Positions 8,991 to 18,329 of a stretch of 64,000 nucleotides of DNA are shown here, one piece after another. The DNA is taken from contig NZ_JBLWFH010000006.1 in NCBI RefSeq assembly GCF_050306235.1, forward strand, positions 227,869-291,868. The letters are read 5' to 3'. The DNA is from Glaciecola sp947496235 (lineage in GTDB: Bacteria; Pseudomonadota; Gammaproteobacteria; Enterobacterales; Alteromonadaceae). The notes beneath the pieces were generated by a model that saw only the letters and a program-made list of their open reading frames with translations, ran no database searches and was not told where the DNA came from. The position numbers were made by a program, and so were the translations under genes. Each line of letters opens with the position of its first letter. Within the stretch, counting starts at the first letter, position 1.

Positions 8991-9526
8991 GTAGCTACCT
9001 TTATGTCTGGTTTATTTTGTTGCATGTTGACAAACCTTGCAGCAACAAAAAAGTAATCACTTAATCGGTTGGTGAAAGCTAGTGCCAATGGATTTATCGA
9101 ATGGTTTTTTTTTAAACTGACTAAATGCCTTTCAGCTCTGCGAGCAATGGTCCTACATACATGCAATTGGGCAGCCGTTATAGAGCCTCCAGGTAATATA
9201 AAAGAGGTCAGGGGGGCTAGTTGCTGTGACATTTCGTCTATCCAAAACTCGAGCCTTTCAATCATGTCTTGGGTTAATTTATCTTCGTCAGATAAGGCAA
9301 ACCCAATGTTAAAAATACTATTTTGAATAAAGGTTAAAGTTTCAACCAATATTTTATGCTTATTGTCATCGGTGACTAGTTGAGCAATCGCTAAGCCTAC
9401 ATTTGCATTGAGTTCATCAAAACTGCCGTAGGTGTCTAGTAAGACATGGTCTTTGTCTACCTTCAGTATTTGGGAGGTGTAAACAGAGGTTTGACCGGCG
9501 TCGCCTTGCTTAGTGTAAATTTTCAT
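8987..9526 (-). CDS. PduO-type ATP:cob(I)alamin adenosyltransferase
   Basis: The 179-residue protein begins MKIYTKQGDAGQTSVYT, the ATP-binding loop of PduO-type adenosyltransferases. It also has the conserved SFDELNANVG and the helix CRTIARRAERHLV followed by NRLSDYFFVAARF. It transfers the adenosyl group from ATP to cob(I)alamin to make coenzyme B12. It is cytosolic and about the usual size. It is wedged between csiV and the acylase with touching ends, so an mfd-csiV-adenosyltransferase-acylase operon is likely. Confidence 0.93.
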   Translation of the reverse strand: MKIYTKQGDAGQTSVYTSQILKVDKDHVLLDTYGSFDELNANVGLAIAQLVTDDNKHKILVETLTFIQNSIFNIGFALSDEDKLTQDMIERLEFWIDEMSQQLAPLTSFILPGGSITAAQLHVCRTIARRAERHLVSLKKNHSINPLALAFTNRLSDYFFVAARFVNMQQNKPDIKVAT

Positions 9527-10776
9527 TATTCAGACAAACCTTCAACTTGGTTAACAGGTGGGGTATATCGGTTTAATCTAACAACAATTCCAAACGCAGG
9601 ATGATCAAAATAATGTATTTGACGGCTAATGATACGGCGGCGCTGTTTGAACGGATAGACTTCTAGATAGGCTTGACCTTGACTGTCAATATCCACTTTG
9701 TAATGTTTAAATTCAGCCGTAATATTCAAATAGGGAATACTACCCACGTACTCTAGATAGACTTTAAACAATCCGGACAATTCAAAATCATTGAAATACA
9801 CTTGTTGCTCGGTTGATAAATCCTCTTGTTTAGCCTCTAGACTTAACCAATCGATTTCAGGCGCGTTTTCCAAAGATTGAGCAATGTCATTTAGAACTGT
9901 GCTTATGCTTTGCTCTTCAGCCTCTAAAAAAGTTTCATCAACTTCTGTGGCAACCTCATCTGCTGGAGATAAATTAAGTTTATTGCCAGCAAACACCTTT
10001 ATAAAATCTGCATTATCTTCTCCAAACACCACCTGTTGTCGCCATATGGTGTAAAGTAAAGGTTTAACATCGGGCTGTTTAAAAACGCGATCCACGTATT
10101 TCTGCATGTGTAAATCTGACTCACCAACCGTTAGGTTTTGTCCAACGACATAGGCGAGATTGTTGAAGACACGGGTAGGCACTGATTCAAAACCCTGTAC
10201 TGCATAGTCATCTACACAACCTATGGATATGTCATCGGTAATAGCTTCGGGAATTGAAAATAACGCTAAGTTTTGTTTGGGTTCTAATTCTGTCTCTGTC
10301 TCATTTTGGATGTTCGCTGTTTCTGTAGTTTCTGGTTCCGCTGAATCTATCTCATCAATAGGTCTATCAAATGTCATTGTATCTGCGTCATCTAACGCTT
10401 GTTGTACGTTGTGTTGTGGAGATAATAAGGTTAATTCTTCCACATCAACAAGAGTGTCAGGTTCAGTGCTAGGATTACAACTAGGAACAGCGAGATAAAT
10501 GCCGTGCAACGGGTTTAAATTACGTAATATGGGTAAACTAAGTAAATCGGTCGCAATATTTTGTTGGAAATCAAAATTGCCAGCACTAAAGTCTTCATTT
10601 AAATTAGATGTTTGGCTACGTTTGAATATTGCGATCTCAACGTCAAACCACCATTCTTCATCTTGCTGCGCGGATGCTAAATTAAATCCAGTAGAGGAAA
10701 TGTAAAAAACGGCGCTAATTACCAGGGTAAACAAACGCACTGCAAAAAGTTTATTTTCCATTTGATTCCTTTTCAA
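9526..10776 (-). CDS. csiV: CsiV-family periplasmic protein
   Basis: The 416-residue protein has a signal peptide and a mature N-terminus EEWWFDVEIAIFKRS, which resembles the start of CsiV, the Vibrio periplasmic factor that stimulates peptidoglycan synthesis through LpoA-PBP1A. The middle is acidic and low in complexity; the C-terminal part (about 310-405, ending in the HPAFGIVVRLNRYTPP region) looks folded. The first ATG overlaps mfd by 26 bases; a second Met at residue 6 (10761) is a reasonable alternative start. Family assignment rests on the N-terminal pattern and the mfd neighbour. Confidence 0.72.
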   Translation of the reverse strand: MKRNQMENKLFAVRLFTLVISAVFYISSTGFNLASAQQDEEWWFDVEIAIFKRSQTSNLNEDFSAGNFDFQQNIATDLLSLPILRNLNPLHGIYLAVPSCNPSTEPDTLVDVEELTLLSPQHNVQQALDDADTMTFDRPIDEIDSAEPETTETANIQNETETELEPKQNLALFSIPEAITDDISIGCVDDYAVQGFESVPTRVFNNLAYVVGQNLTVGESDLHMQKYVDRVFKQPDVKPLLYTIWRQQVVFGEDNADFIKVFAGNKLNLSPADEVATEVDETFLEAEEQSISTVLNDIAQSLENAPEIDWLSLEAKQEDLSTEQQVYFNDFELSGLFKVYLEYVGSIPYLNITAEFKHYKVDIDSQGQAYLEVYPFKQRRRIISRQIHYFDHPAFGIVVRLNRYTPPVNQVEGLSE

Positions 10777-13700
10777 ATTTACTCAACAAGTCCTCAACCG
10801 ATGCAACTCTTTCATCACTTGATGTGCTCTTCTTGGTTACGCGTAGCTTTTCTGGGCCTTCAAATTTATAGTGTGAAGGATGCTTTTGAATTAGATGAAT
10901 TAAATACCCCGGGTCTACAGTGGTATTTTGCGTAAATTCAAAAACGCCACCAATTTCGGTAAACTCTATTCTTTTTATACCCAAACTGCCTGCTCTAAGT
11001 TTAAAACAAGTCACTTTAATCAAGTTTTTAGCAGCATCTGGTAAAAGTCCAAATCTGTCAATTAATTCAATTTGCAACTCATCGATGTCATCTTGATTTT
11101 GACAACTTGCTAGTTTCTTATAAATAGACAATCGGATATTAACATCCCCAATATAATCCTCTGGCAACAATGCGGGAATACGTAATTCAATTTCTGTCTG
11201 TTCAACTAGGGTGTCCGCTAAACTAGGTTCTTTCCCTTGTTTTAACGCTTCTACGGCTTTTTCTAGCATATCCATGTATAAGGAAAACCCGATTGCATTG
11301 ATTTGTCCGGATTGTTCGTCACCTAAAAGCTCTCCAGCACCACGAATTTCTAGATCATGGGTAGCTAGGGCAAAACCAGCGCCCAAACCTTCCAATGAAG
11401 AGATTGCTTCTAATCGCTTGGTGGCATCTTTTGTCATGCGTTTGGGATGTGGAGTAAGCAAATAGGCATAGGCTTGGTGATGAGAACGACCAACTCGTCC
11501 TCTCAATTGGTGCATTTGCGCTAGTCCCAGATGGTCAGCGCGGTCCATAATTATAGTATTTGCAGTAGGGATATCTATACCCGTTTCAATTATGGTTGAA
11601 CAAACTAACACATTGTATCTTTGATGATAAAAATCATTCATGACACTTTCCAGTTCTCGTTCACGCATTTGGCCATGACCAATTGCGACACGGGCTTCTG
11701 GTACAATTTCTTCGATTTCGGCGGCTGTTTTTTCTATGGTTTTGACTTCATTGTGTAAGAAGTAAACTTGTCCTCCGCGTAAAATCTCCCGCATTATGGC
11801 TTCTCGGATCACCTCTTTATTGCGTTGAATAACAAAGGTTTTAATCGAAAGACGTTTGGCTGGCGGTGTGGCGATAATCGACAGATCACGCATGCCACTC
11901 ATGGCCATATTCAATGTGCGAGGAATTGGGGTAGCGGTTAAGGTTAAGATGTCGACATCTGATCTTAAGGCTTTAAATTGTTCTTTTTGCCTAACACCAA
12001 ACCTATGTTCTTCGTCGATAATAACTAGGCCTAAGTCGGCAAATTTAACGTCTTTTTGTAGCAGTTTATGGGTGCCTACAACAATGTCTGTTTTACCCTC
12101 AGCGAGGGATTGTACTATCTCTTTTTGCTTTTTAGCGCTGATAAACCTTGATATCACTTCGATTTTAAAGGGAAACTGCGAAAATCTGTCTTTAAAGTTA
12201 TCAAAATGTTGTTGAGCAAGAAGCGTAGTAGGTACTAAGATAGCAACCTGTTTACCACAAGATGCTGCAATATAAGCCGCTCGCATAGCAACTTCAGTTT
12301 TACCAAAACCTACGTCACCACAGACCAATCTATCCATGGCATTATCAGTCCCCATATCTTGAATCACTGCGTTGATAGCGCGTTCTTGATCTTCGGTTTC
12401 TTGGTAAGGGAAACTATTTTTAAAATTTAGATAATCTTGCCATTCCAAGGGATAGGCAAAACCAGGCTTGGCTGCACGCTTAGCGTAAATGTCTAACAGT
12501 TGCGCCGCTACGTCTCGTACTTTCTCAGCCGCTTTTTTCTTCGCTTTGCTCCAAGTGTCATTGCCTAAATTATGTAAGGGGGCATGCTCCACATCACCAC
12601 CACTATAGCGACTAATTAAGTGCAATGAAGACACTGGAACATATAGCTTGGCTTGTTTGGCATATTCTATGGTTAAAAATTCTGTGGTTACCCCAGCAAC
12701 ATCTAAGGTTTGCATACCCAAAAAGCGACCGACGCCGTGTTCAATATGCACCACAGGTGAACCTTCACTTAGCTCGGCTAAGTTACGAATTATGGCACTT
12801 TCATCAACTTGCTTAGATTTTCTAGCGCTTCTTCGTTTTGCAACTTTATGACCCAGTAGCTGTTTTTCCGTGACTAGCAACAATGGGCTGTGTTTGAGTT
12901 TACATTCAAAGCTATCCTCAACGCTGCCAACCGCGATTGATATTGATTTAGCTTCCAGTTGATCCAGATTCTTTAATTCAATACTTGACGCTTTTATCGA
13001 TGCCTTAGATAGAATGTCTAACAAGGCCTCTTTGTGACCGGTAGATTCTGCAACAAATAACACAGAAGACTTTTCCGAAAGCGCTTGTTTTACACGCGCT
13101 TGAATTCCTTGATAAGGGTTAGAAGCGGTGAGATTTATGCCAATATTCTCAACCGTTTGGCAGGCAAAATCTGCATAGCCTTTAGATTCTCGGCCTTGTT
13201 TATCTGTGATTTGAATGCGAGACGTGTTTTTTAACGAACTAAATAACTCGTCTTTATTGATGAAAAGATCTTCTGGCGGCAATAAAGGACGCGCTAAATT
13301 AAATTGATATTGCTGGTAGCGTTTTTGAACATCAAGCCAATATTTTTCCGCAACCTGCTCTAGATTATCACTAAAGATGACCAAGCTGTCTTGGTGTAAA
13401 TAATCAAATAATGTCGCGGTTTTTTCAAAAAATAACGGAAGGTAATACTCAATACCGCCTGGCATGGTGCCGCGACTAGCTTGATAAAGAATCGATTCTT
13501 GGTCGCTATTGTGGGCGTTTGGGAATTTATCTAAAAACCTGATTCTAAATTCGCTAATGGACTCTTTATCAGTGGGGAATTCTCTTGCAGGCAGTAATCT
13601 AACCTGCTGTATTTTTTCTAAACTACGTTGGCTAGAGGGGTCAAATACATGAATTGAGTCTATTTCATCGTCGAACAGATCTATCCTAAAAGGGTGGTCG

Positions 13701-14245
13701 CTGCCCATAGGAAATAAATCGATGATGGAACCTCGAATGCTAAACTCACTATGACCCATAACCTGATTGACATGTAAATAACCTGAGTTCTCTAAGGTTC
13801 TTCTAAACTCAGTAGGGATAAGCTTTTCGCCGACATTTAAATACAATAAATGCTTGCCGACATAGTCTAATGGCGCGAGTCGTTGCAACACTGTATTTAC
13901 AGGTAGTAGAAAAATGCTAGGGTGATTTTTAGACAGTAAATATAGGGTTTCTAAACGTTTCGAAACAATGTCTTGATGGGGACTAAATGCATCATAGGCT
14001 AGGGTTTCCCAATCTGGAAACAAATGAACATCGGTTTTACTTTGTTTGCAAAAAAAACGGATTTCTTTTTCTAGTTGATATGCTTGGCTACTGTCATTTG
14101 TTATGACCAGAATTGAGCCTTTGTGTTGTTTGGCTGCATTTGCTATCGCTAGCGCTTTACTGCTTCCACCAAGCTGAGTCCAATAAATAGAATCAGCAGT
14201 TTTTGTTTCATTGATGATAGGTAATCGAGGACTAAATAAACTCAT
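10751..14245 (-). CDS. mfd: Transcription-repair coupling factor
   Basis: The 1164-residue protein matches Mfd: UvrB-like N-terminal domains (about 1-350), the RNA-polymerase-interaction Tudor-like domain (about 490-560, with EGSPVVHIEHGVGRFLG), a RecG-like translocase with Walker A GDVGFGKT (about 640) and the DEEH box (about 740), the helicase C domain with QLRGRVGRS, and the C-terminal TRCF domain. It removes stalled RNA polymerase at lesions and recruits UvrA. It heads a minus-strand operon with csiV. Confidence 0.98.
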   Translation of the reverse strand: MSLFSPRLPIINETKTADSIYWTQLGGSSKALAIANAAKQHKGSILVITNDSSQAYQLEKEIRFFCKQSKTDVHLFPDWETLAYDAFSPHQDIVSKRLETLYLLSKNHPSIFLLPVNTVLQRLAPLDYVGKHLLYLNVGEKLIPTEFRRTLENSGYLHVNQVMGHSEFSIRGSIIDLFPMGSDHPFRIDLFDDEIDSIHVFDPSSQRSLEKIQQVRLLPAREFPTDKESISEFRIRFLDKFPNAHNSDQESILYQASRGTMPGGIEYYLPLFFEKTATLFDYLHQDSLVIFSDNLEQVAEKYWLDVQKRYQQYQFNLARPLLPPEDLFINKDELFSSLKNTSRIQITDKQGRESKGYADFACQTVENIGINLTASNPYQGIQARVKQALSEKSSVLFVAESTGHKEALLDILSKASIKASSIELKNLDQLEAKSISIAVGSVEDSFECKLKHSPLLLVTEKQLLGHKVAKRRSARKSKQVDESAIIRNLAELSEGSPVVHIEHGVGRFLGMQTLDVAGVTTEFLTIEYAKQAKLYVPVSSLHLISRYSGGDVEHAPLHNLGNDTWSKAKKKAAEKVRDVAAQLLDIYAKRAAKPGFAYPLEWQDYLNFKNSFPYQETEDQERAINAVIQDMGTDNAMDRLVCGDVGFGKTEVAMRAAYIAASCGKQVAILVPTTLLAQQHFDNFKDRFSQFPFKIEVISRFISAKKQKEIVQSLAEGKTDIVVGTHKLLQKDVKFADLGLVIIDEEHRFGVRQKEQFKALRSDVDILTLTATPIPRTLNMAMSGMRDLSIIATPPAKRLSIKTFVIQRNKEVIREAIMREILRGGQVYFLHNEVKTIEKTAAEIEEIVPEARVAIGHGQMRERELESVMNDFYHQRYNVLVCSTIIETGIDIPTANTIIMDRADHLGLAQMHQLRGRVGRSHHQAYAYLLTPHPKRMTKDATKRLEAISSLEGLGAGFALATHDLEIRGAGELLGDEQSGQINAIGFSLYMDMLEKAVEALKQGKEPSLADTLVEQTEIELRIPALLPEDYIGDVNIRLSIYKKLASCQNQDDIDELQIELIDRFGLLPDAAKNLIKVTCFKLRAGSLGIKRIEFTEIGGVFEFTQNTTVDPGYLIHLIQKHPSHYKFEGPEKLRVTKKSTSSDERVASVEDLLSKFEKESNGK

Positions 14246-14255
14246 TTATTATTTG

Positions 14256-14846
14256 TTATTCCGCTTTTGAGGCTTTGTTTTTGCGTAACTGTTTAGTCTG
14301 TAGATGTAATGATGCTCTTACTAATAATTCTTGATCAATTTCGCGAATGTGAGTGAAATAATAATCTGTGACGTAAGTGTCATTCTCGGATTTTTCGCAA
14401 TTAATCGCTTCAGCATAGGTAAAAACAGCCGCGTATTCCTCTTCTAGAAACATCTTGATAATGACGGGTTGACCTTGTTCCACTGGGGTATCTGAAATAA
14501 CTGAAATACCGCCGCCGCCAAATTTTTGCGCACAAAGGCGATAATTTTCATCATCTTGCTGTTGCAAAATATAGGACATCATTAAGTCCATCTTTTTTGC
14601 TTGTAATTGTAGATAATCCACCAGTTCTTCAAATTTTTCACCCATATTACGAAAAGGCTTAAGGGCTCTTGACTCTATCTCTGACATTTCTGATGCTATT
14701 CTAAATGCATAAGGCATATCGCGTTCGAAGCTTTGCATATCAACGTCAACAGTGGATTTTTCCACTGGAATCAAATTAATGGGAAGCGGATGTTGAATTA
14801 AAAAAAACGAGGCAAATTGTGCTTGTTTGTCGGCAAGTGAATGCAA
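14256..14846 (-). CDS. Atypical PilZ-like domain protein
   Basis: The 196-residue protein has a helical middle (about 40-100) and a C-terminal beta-rich part with KFGGGGISVISDTPVEQG, which looks like the PilZ-type DxSxxG strand with a changed motif. No clear RxxxR arm for cyclic-di-GMP is visible, so binding is doubtful. It lies 10 bases upstream of mfd on the same strand and divergent from lolC. The PilZ assignment is a pattern judgement. Confidence 0.6.
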   Translation of the reverse strand: MHSLADKQAQFASFFLIQHPLPINLIPVEKSTVDVDMQSFERDMPYAFRIASEMSEIESRALKPFRNMGEKFEELVDYLQLQAKKMDLMMSYILQQQDDENYRLCAQKFGGGGISVISDTPVEQGQPVIIKMFLEEEYAAVFTYAEAINCEKSENDTYVTDYYFTHIREIDQELLVRASLHLQTKQLRKNKASKAE

Positions 14847-14947
14847 AATTATTTCCTATTGTAAATCACTGGGTGAATTTTCTCATACATTAACCTGAAA
14901 ATGATAGTAAACTTTACGTATTAGTCTAAAAAATGGATAAGTAATTC

Positions 14948-16141
14948 ATGTTGTTACCTCAGTATATCGCGTTAAGATATACAAAATCTGGGAGTTCAAA
15001 AAGCTTTGTTGCTTTTATCAATCGCTTTTCCATCGCAGGTATCGCCTTAGGTATAGCGGCCTTGATCATAGTATTGTCGGTAATGAACGGCCTAGAAGGG
15101 CAATTAAAATCACGTATTCTCGGCATCTTACCGCACATTGTAGTGAATAGTTCTGATGTCAATATTTCTCCAGAGTTCCAAGATAACTTAATTGCTACCG
15201 CTCCATACATCGAAAACGAAGTGGTAGTGCAGTCAAGAAATGAACTCAAAGGTGTCATAATGCAAGGGGTTGATGGGCAAACTGATGCTCCTTTTTCAAT
15301 TATTGCTCAAAAAATGGTAGCAGGGCGCTATGCCAGCCTTACCGCAAATTCTTATAATGTAATAATCAGCAGTGCTTTATCCAATCAACTAGGCGTTTCA
15401 ATAGGCGATAAATTGCGATTGGTTAGCCCCCAAGCAAGTGTTTATTCGCCGCTTGGACGTATACCAAGTCAGCGGTTGTTTCAGGTCAGTGGTATATTTA
15501 ATGTGGTGTCCGAAATGGATGACAAGGTCGTCATTGTAGATTATCGGGATGCGGCACGGCTAATTCGCCAAAAGCCACAAGATGCAGTGCATACACGACT
15601 ATACCTTAAGGATGCTTTTGACTATCAAACTATCACTGAATATCTGCAGCAAGAATATTCACAAGTACAAACTTGGCGGGCTCGACAAGGTGCATTGTTT
15701 GATGCGGTTAAAATGGAAAAAAATATGATGACCTTGATGTTAGGATTGGTCATTCTAGTCGCTGGCTTTAACGTTGTGTCTGCCTTGGTCATGGTAGTTG
15801 CAGAAAAAACCAAGGACATTGCGATTTTACAAACCCAAGGCATGCTACCAAATCAAATTATGCAGATTTTTTTACTCAATGGTGTGTTCAATGGTGCAAT
15901 AGGGGCGCTTTTAGGATCAGCTTTAGGTATACTCGGCGTTTTTGGGCTAAACCCATTGTTAGACGCGTTTAATTCAGGATTGGCGTTTGGAGAAAACGGG
16001 CAAGGTTTACCTATAGATGTTCGTCTAATTCAATGCGTATCCATAGTTTTGCTGACTATGATACTTTGTGCGCTCGCTTCGATTTATCCCGCGCGAAAAG
16101 CAGCACAAATTCGTCCAGCGAATGGTCTGGCGGCTGAATAG
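14948..16141 (+). CDS. lolC: Lipoprotein-releasing ABC permease, LolC type
   Basis: The 397-residue permease has an N-terminal transmembrane helix (about 28-48, ending in VLSVMNGLEGQLKSRILG), a large periplasmic domain, and three C-terminal helices from about residue 255. The hook segment SPLGRIPSQRLFQVSGIF and the MEKNMM and VAILQTQG-like stretches match E. coli LolC rather than LolE. LolCDE extracts lipoproteins from the inner membrane for LolA. No lolD ATPase or lolE follows: the next gene is a phosphoribosyltransferase. Confidence 0.9.
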   Translation: MLLPQYIALRYTKSGSSKSFVAFINRFSIAGIALGIAALIIVLSVMNGLEGQLKSRILGILPHIVVNSSDVNISPEFQDNLIATAPYIENEVVVQSRNELKGVIMQGVDGQTDAPFSIIAQKMVAGRYASLTANSYNVIISSALSNQLGVSIGDKLRLVSPQASVYSPLGRIPSQRLFQVSGIFNVVSEMDDKVVIVDYRDAARLIRQKPQDAVHTRLYLKDAFDYQTITEYLQQEYSQVQTWRARQGALFDAVKMEKNMMTLMLGLVILVAGFNVVSALVMVVAEKTKDIAILQTQGMLPNQIMQIFLLNGVFNGAIGALLGSALGILGVFGLNPLLDAFNSGLAFGENGQGLPIDVRLIQCVSIVLLTMILCALASIYPARKAAQIRPANGLAAE

Positions 16142-16179
16142 TGCTACAATATTGTTAATTTATTTGTTAAGAGGTGTTT

Positions 16180-16743
16180 GTGAACAAGTTCTATATTGAT
16201 GCAAGTTCACTTTTGCGTGATTCGTTTGTCCTAGCTGATAAAGTGTTCAAAGACGGTTATCGGCCTGATTTTATTATTGGTATTTGGCGAGGTGGTGCGC
16301 CTATAGGTATCGCTGTTCAAGAATATTTTGAATATAAAAATACGCCTACCGACCACATTGCGGTACGAACGTCTTCGTATTATGGAATAAACCAACAATC
16401 GAAAGAAATTCGGGTACATGGCCTTCATTATTTAGTTGAAAATGCCAATGCTATCGATAAATTGTTGATTGTCGATGATGTGTTCGATTCAGGTCGTTCC
16501 ATTGAGGCGCTGATCAATCAAATTCATGTACTCATGCGTTTAAATGCGCCTAAAGATATAAGAATTGCTACGCCTTGGTATAAGCCTGCCAACAATAAAA
16601 CTAGCATCATTCCTGATTATTTCGTGCATGAAAGTAATGAGTGGTTGGTGTTTCCACATGAATTATCGGGGTTGACTAAAGAAGAAATTCGAGAGGGAAA
16701 AACGGAACTTGCTGATATTTTTGATATGTTACAAGTGAAATAA
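16180..16743 (+). CDS. Phosphoribosyltransferase domain protein
   Basis: The protein has about 187 residues with the PRPP-binding motif LLIVDDVFDSGRSIEAL (about 100-116) and an N-terminal GIWRGGAPIG loop, as in purine (hypoxanthine/xanthine) phosphoribosyltransferases. The exact base is unknown. I prefer the GTG at 16180, well spaced from AGAGG, over the GTG at 16174, which overlaps that box. It follows lolC by 38 bases and ends in a hairpin shared with the convergent gene. Confidence 0.85.
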   Translation: MNKFYIDASSLLRDSFVLADKVFKDGYRPDFIIGIWRGGAPIGIAVQEYFEYKNTPTDHIAVRTSSYYGINQQSKEIRVHGLHYLVENANAIDKLLIVDDVFDSGRSIEALINQIHVLMRLNAPKDIRIATPWYKPANNKTSIIPDYFVHESNEWLVFPHELSGLTKEEIREGKTELADIFDMLQVK

Positions 16744-16765
16744 GACGGTAATTTACTTACCGTCT
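16743..16765. terminator. Bidirectional hairpin between convergent genes
   Basis: Perfect arms AGACGGTAA (16743-16751) and TTACCGTCT (16757-16765) have a five-base loop. It overlaps both stop codons and is followed by an AT-rich stretch. Confidence 0.75.
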
Positions 16766-17397
16766 AAATAAAATTTATCGCTATAGGTATAAACCCAATC
16801 GGGTTTATACACGATAAGACAAGTCATCATCATGCCGTTAAAAAAAGCTTCTTGGAACATAAGCAAAATCGTCATTTGCGCGTAGTTATACATTATAGTG
16901 TTCCAAGTATAGCTACCCTCAGCTAAGTAATATCCACTCATCAAGGCCATTTTCAATCCGATACTTAACGCCCCTGGAAAAAAAGCACAAATAAACAGAT
17001 AGATAAATATATGTTTTGGTAATTTATGGAAACTAAACATATAAAATACATAGCTTAGAGCAACAGGCACGACTACGCCCAATAGTGCATTAACACCGAA
17101 TTTTGCAAAGCTATCGTATCCAAAAACGGTGCTTAACAATAACACTGCAATGCCTGAAATTATCGCCCATCTAAAACCTAGAATCAGAGTAAAAGCAGTA
17201 ATGCCTAGAAAGTGCATTACTAGGCCTTCGTGGATACTGACTTTAAATAGCCAAAGTACAAATAACGCTGTAGATGTACCAAACACTCTGTGTTGCAGGC
17301 GTTTACTTGATACCAAAGCATTTAAGTCGGTTTTTGAAATAACAAAGACCAATATAAGAATGGCTAAAATGAGCGCTATTGTTTGCAAAGTGCTCAA
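16753..17397 (-). CDS. CbiM-like energy-coupling-factor membrane protein
   Basis: The 214-residue protein has about six transmembrane segments and a central HEGLVMHFLGITA segment reminiscent of the CbiM/NikM family of metal or vitamin uptake components. It lacks the classic MHIPDG start of CbiM. No EcfA/EcfT subunits are adjacent, so its partner is unknown. It is immediately downstream of xthA, one base apart, so the two are cotranscribed. Family is a likely call; substrate is open. Confidence 0.65.
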   Translation of the reverse strand: MSTLQTIALILAILILVFVISKTDLNALVSSKRLQHRVFGTSTALFVLWLFKVSIHEGLVMHFLGITAFTLILGFRWAIISGIAVLLLSTVFGYDSFAKFGVNALLGVVVPVALSYVFYMFSFHKLPKHIFIYLFICAFFPGALSIGLKMALMSGYYLAEGSYTWNTIMYNYAQMTILLMFQEAFFNGMMMTCLIVYKPDWVYTYSDKFYLDGK

Positions 17398-18210
17398 TTA
17401 AATACCCTTAAATGTTGTCCAAACAGGCGCATGATCAGAAGGTTTTTCTATACCGCGTAATTCATAATCAATGTCAGATTCCACTATTGCATCTTTTAAC
17501 GATGGCGTTGTGAGAATCAAGTCAATACGAAGCCCTCGATTGTCATTAAAGCCTTTCGAACGATAGTCAAACCAGCTGTACTTGTCTTCTACCGAAGGAT
17601 GTAGTTGCCGATAGGAGTCGATCAATCCCCAATCCATAATCTTATTCAACCATTCTCTTTCTTCAGGTAAAAAGCTACATTTGCCTGTTCTTAACCAGCG
17701 TTTTTTGTTTTCTTCGCCAATGCCAATATCCAGATCAGTATGGGAAATGTTGAAATCGCCCATAATGAGAAGCGGTTGTTCTGGGTCGCAATCATTTTCT
17801 AAATAGTTTTGTAAATCCGCATAGAACTGCGCTTTATAAGGAAATTTTGTTTCATGTTTGCGGCTTTCACCTTGCGGGAAATATCCATTAAGCATACGAA
17901 TACTGCTACCGTTTGGAGTGGGGTAGTCAATAATAATCATGCGTTTTTGATGTTCTTCGGTATCTGTAGGAAAGCCTAACTGCACATTATTAGGTGTTTC
18001 TTTGCATAGATAAGCAACACCATAGTGTCCTTTTTGCCCATGGAAATACACTTTATAACCAAGCTTTTCCACATCTTCTACCGGAAACATATCATTATGC
18101 ACTTTGATTTCTTGTAACCCGATGACGTCAGGATCATGTTTATCAATGATGGCTTGTAGTTGATGTAAACGAGCACGAATGCCATTGATATTAAAGGAGA
18201 TTACTTTCAT
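17398..18210 (-). CDS. xthA: Exodeoxyribonuclease III
   Basis: The 270-residue protein has the EEP nuclease fold: start MKVISFNINGIRAR, metal ligand Glu in GLQEIKV, the GDFNISHTDLDIG catalytic segment, and SDHAPVW near the C-terminus. It cleaves AP sites and removes 3' blocks in base-excision repair. It is normal length. It is followed directly by the CbiM-like gene and divergent from the cysteine desulfurase fusion. Confidence 0.95.
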   Translation of the reverse strand: MKVISFNINGIRARLHQLQAIIDKHDPDVIGLQEIKVHNDMFPVEDVEKLGYKVYFHGQKGHYGVAYLCKETPNNVQLGFPTDTEEHQKRMIIIDYPTPNGSSIRMLNGYFPQGESRKHETKFPYKAQFYADLQNYLENDCDPEQPLLIMGDFNISHTDLDIGIGEENKKRWLRTGKCSFLPEEREWLNKIMDWGLIDSYRQLHPSVEDKYSWFDYRSKGFNDNRGLRIDLILTTPSLKDAIVESDIDYELRGIEKPSDHAPVWTTFKGI

Positions 18211-18329
18211 TTGTTGTATTTTACTTATTATCTTTTCCAGTATTGTATCAATTTAGCGCTCTACTGACAGTGCTTAAAAAGCAATTGTTTGAAAAAAATG
18301 ACAACGTATAATGACAACATACCAAAAGT

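Noticed and set aside
10223..10705. Plus-strand open frames opposite csiV
   Set aside because: They lie antisense to a well-formed gene, have shadow-like composition and no ribosome-binding sites.
16753..17397. Cobalamin riboswitch controlling the CbiM-like gene or the adenosyltransferase
   Set aside because: The CbiM-like gene starts one base from xthA and the adenosyltransferase starts at the csiV stop; neither has room for a riboswitch.
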